From Candidatus Glassiibacteriota bacterium (GTDB lineage: Bacteria; Gemmatimonadota; Glassbacteria; GWA2-58-10): a DNA stretch of 6,683 nt. The position numbers were made by a program, and so were the translations under genes. The notes under the pieces were generated by a model. The model did not search any database, was not told the origin of the DNA, and saw only the letters and a program-made list of their open reading frames with translations. Positions 6,129-6,683 of the stretch are shown here, piece after piece. The stretch is from positions 1 through 6,683 of the forward strand of contig JAFGTO010000080.1 in the NCBI GenBank assembly GCA_016934095.1. Reading direction: 5' to 3'. Each line of letters begins with the position of its first letter. Within the stretch, counting starts at the first letter, position 1.

Positions 6129-6683
6129 GTGAGACAGTTTCCGTTTTATCTCCTGGCGGCTTGCCTGGTGTCAGGCGCCTTTTTCCCGGCCGGGTCGTGC
6201 CGGGCCCGGGTGTCTTCCGAGGGAGCGCTCCAGCCTGCCGGGGCCCAGGCCGTACAGCTCGACAGCCTGCGCTCCCTGGCCGACTCGCTGGCCAGGGCCG
6301 CCGACTCGCTCGGCACGCTGCTGGACTCGCTTATCTCGCCGCCGGAACCCGCACCCGGGCCTGCCTCCGGGAAAACACCCGCTATAAAAAATCCCTGGAG
6401 CGGTAACTTCAGCATGGGCCTGAACCTTAACCGGGGCAACAGCGACCAGAGATCGCTTATCGCCAGCCTGAGGGTCAGCCGCAAGACAGACAAGACTCGC
6501 TTCCTCTCGTCGGCCACTGCCACCAACGCCAGTGGAAGCCAGGAAAAGTCCACCAACAAGGGTAATTTCAAGTCCAAGCTCGAGATCGAGCAGAACGAGC
6601 GAATTTTTTATTTCGTCAGCTTCGACATGAACTACAACCGCCAGGCCGGACTCGACCTGAGGCTGGCCCCCGGCGCGGGAGTT
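6129..6683 (+). CDS. DUF481-type outer-membrane beta-barrel protein, N-terminal part (3' truncated by window edge)
   Basis: The frame is open to the last base (185 codons visible). I chose GTG at 6129 because GGAAAG lies five nt upstream and a signal peptide begins there (RQFPFYLLAACLVSGAFF, then small residues to about 26). Residues 45-68 hold DSL at 45, 52, 59 and 66, an exact heptad spacing predicting a short coiled coil, followed by a Pro-rich hinge (71-84). From W90 on the sequence fits the DUF481 (YdiY-like) barrel start: WSGNFSMGLNLNRGNSD, alternating polar/apolar strands, then RIFYFVSFDMNYNRQAG and a GAGV end. DUF481 proteins are thought to be outer-membrane barrels, often called salt-induced; their function is poorly known. 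The signal region contains a Cys (C24 in AGSC), but the lipobox is poor. The gene diverges from htrA. Family assignment is by pattern only. Confidence 0.75.
   Translation, partial: MRQFPFYLLAACLVSGAFFPAGSCRARVSSEGALQPAGAQAVQLDSLRSLADSLARAADSLGTLLDSLISPPEPAPGPASGKTPAIKNPWSGNFSMGLNLNRGNSDQRSLIASLRVSRKTDKTRFLSSATATNASGSQEKSTNKGNFKSKLEIEQNERIFYFVSFDMNYNRQAGLDLRLAPGAGV

Noticed and set aside
6129..6206. DUF481-type protein as a lipoprotein
   Set aside because: There is a Cys in the signal region, but the residues before it (PAGS) do not fit the usual L-[AS]-[GA]-C lipobox, and DUF481 barrels are normally not lipidated.
6146..6577. A 143-codon minus-strand open frame
   Set aside because: Antisense to the DUF481-type gene, which has a ribosome site, a signal peptide and family pattern.

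Overview
The window looks like chromosomal DNA from a GC-rich, diderm (Gram-negative-type) bacterium. The evidence is a periplasmic Do/HtrA protease with a signal peptide, a DUF481-type outer-membrane protein, and a membrane sensor kinase with a large extracytoplasmic domain. The GH172 (DUF2961) gene and the general style would fit an uncultured FCB-type or similar polysaccharide-degrading lineage, but nothing here (no rRNA or tRNA) fixes the taxon. Coding DNA is clearly GC-rich; the two larger intergenic regions are more AT-rich.

Layout, left to right. (1) 1-696, plus strand: the C-terminal part of a GH172/DUF2961 glycoside hydrolase, cut by the left edge. It ends 17 nt from the end of the convergent gene. 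(2) 3750-714, minus strand: a two-gene operon, a membrane histidine kinase followed after 13 nt by an NtrC-type sigma-54-dependent response regulator. (3) 3751-4279: a 529-nt non-coding stretch. It holds a near-perfect 24-bp inverted repeat whose two arms each contain a well-spaced sigma-54 (-24/-12) promoter, facing one another. It also holds an AT-rich relic that resembles part of a SPOR domain. (4) 5713-4280, minus strand: a complete HtrA/DegP-like protease with a catalytic triad and two PDZ domains. (5) 5714-6128: a divergent intergenic region with a sigma-70-type promoter, a sigma-54-like promoter and dyads on the htrA side, and a sigma-70-type promoter on the other side. (6) 6129-6683, plus strand: the N-terminal part of a DUF481-type outer-membrane protein, cut by the right edge, with an unusual heptad DSL coiled-coil linker.

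How the parts may work together (inference). The kinase senses something in or at the envelope and phosphorylates the NtrC-type regulator, which drives RNA polymerase carrying sigma-54. Sigma-54-type promoters lie upstream of the kinase-regulator operon itself (autoregulation) and upstream of htrA. This suggests a compact envelope-stress or proteostasis circuit, loosely comparable to ZraSR or other HydHG-type systems but with HtrA as the local target. The most unusual feature is the face-to-face pair of sigma-54 promoters inside one inverted repeat. The plus-strand promoter has no protein gene in front of it and would give a non-coding or antisense transcript towards the 3' end of htrA.
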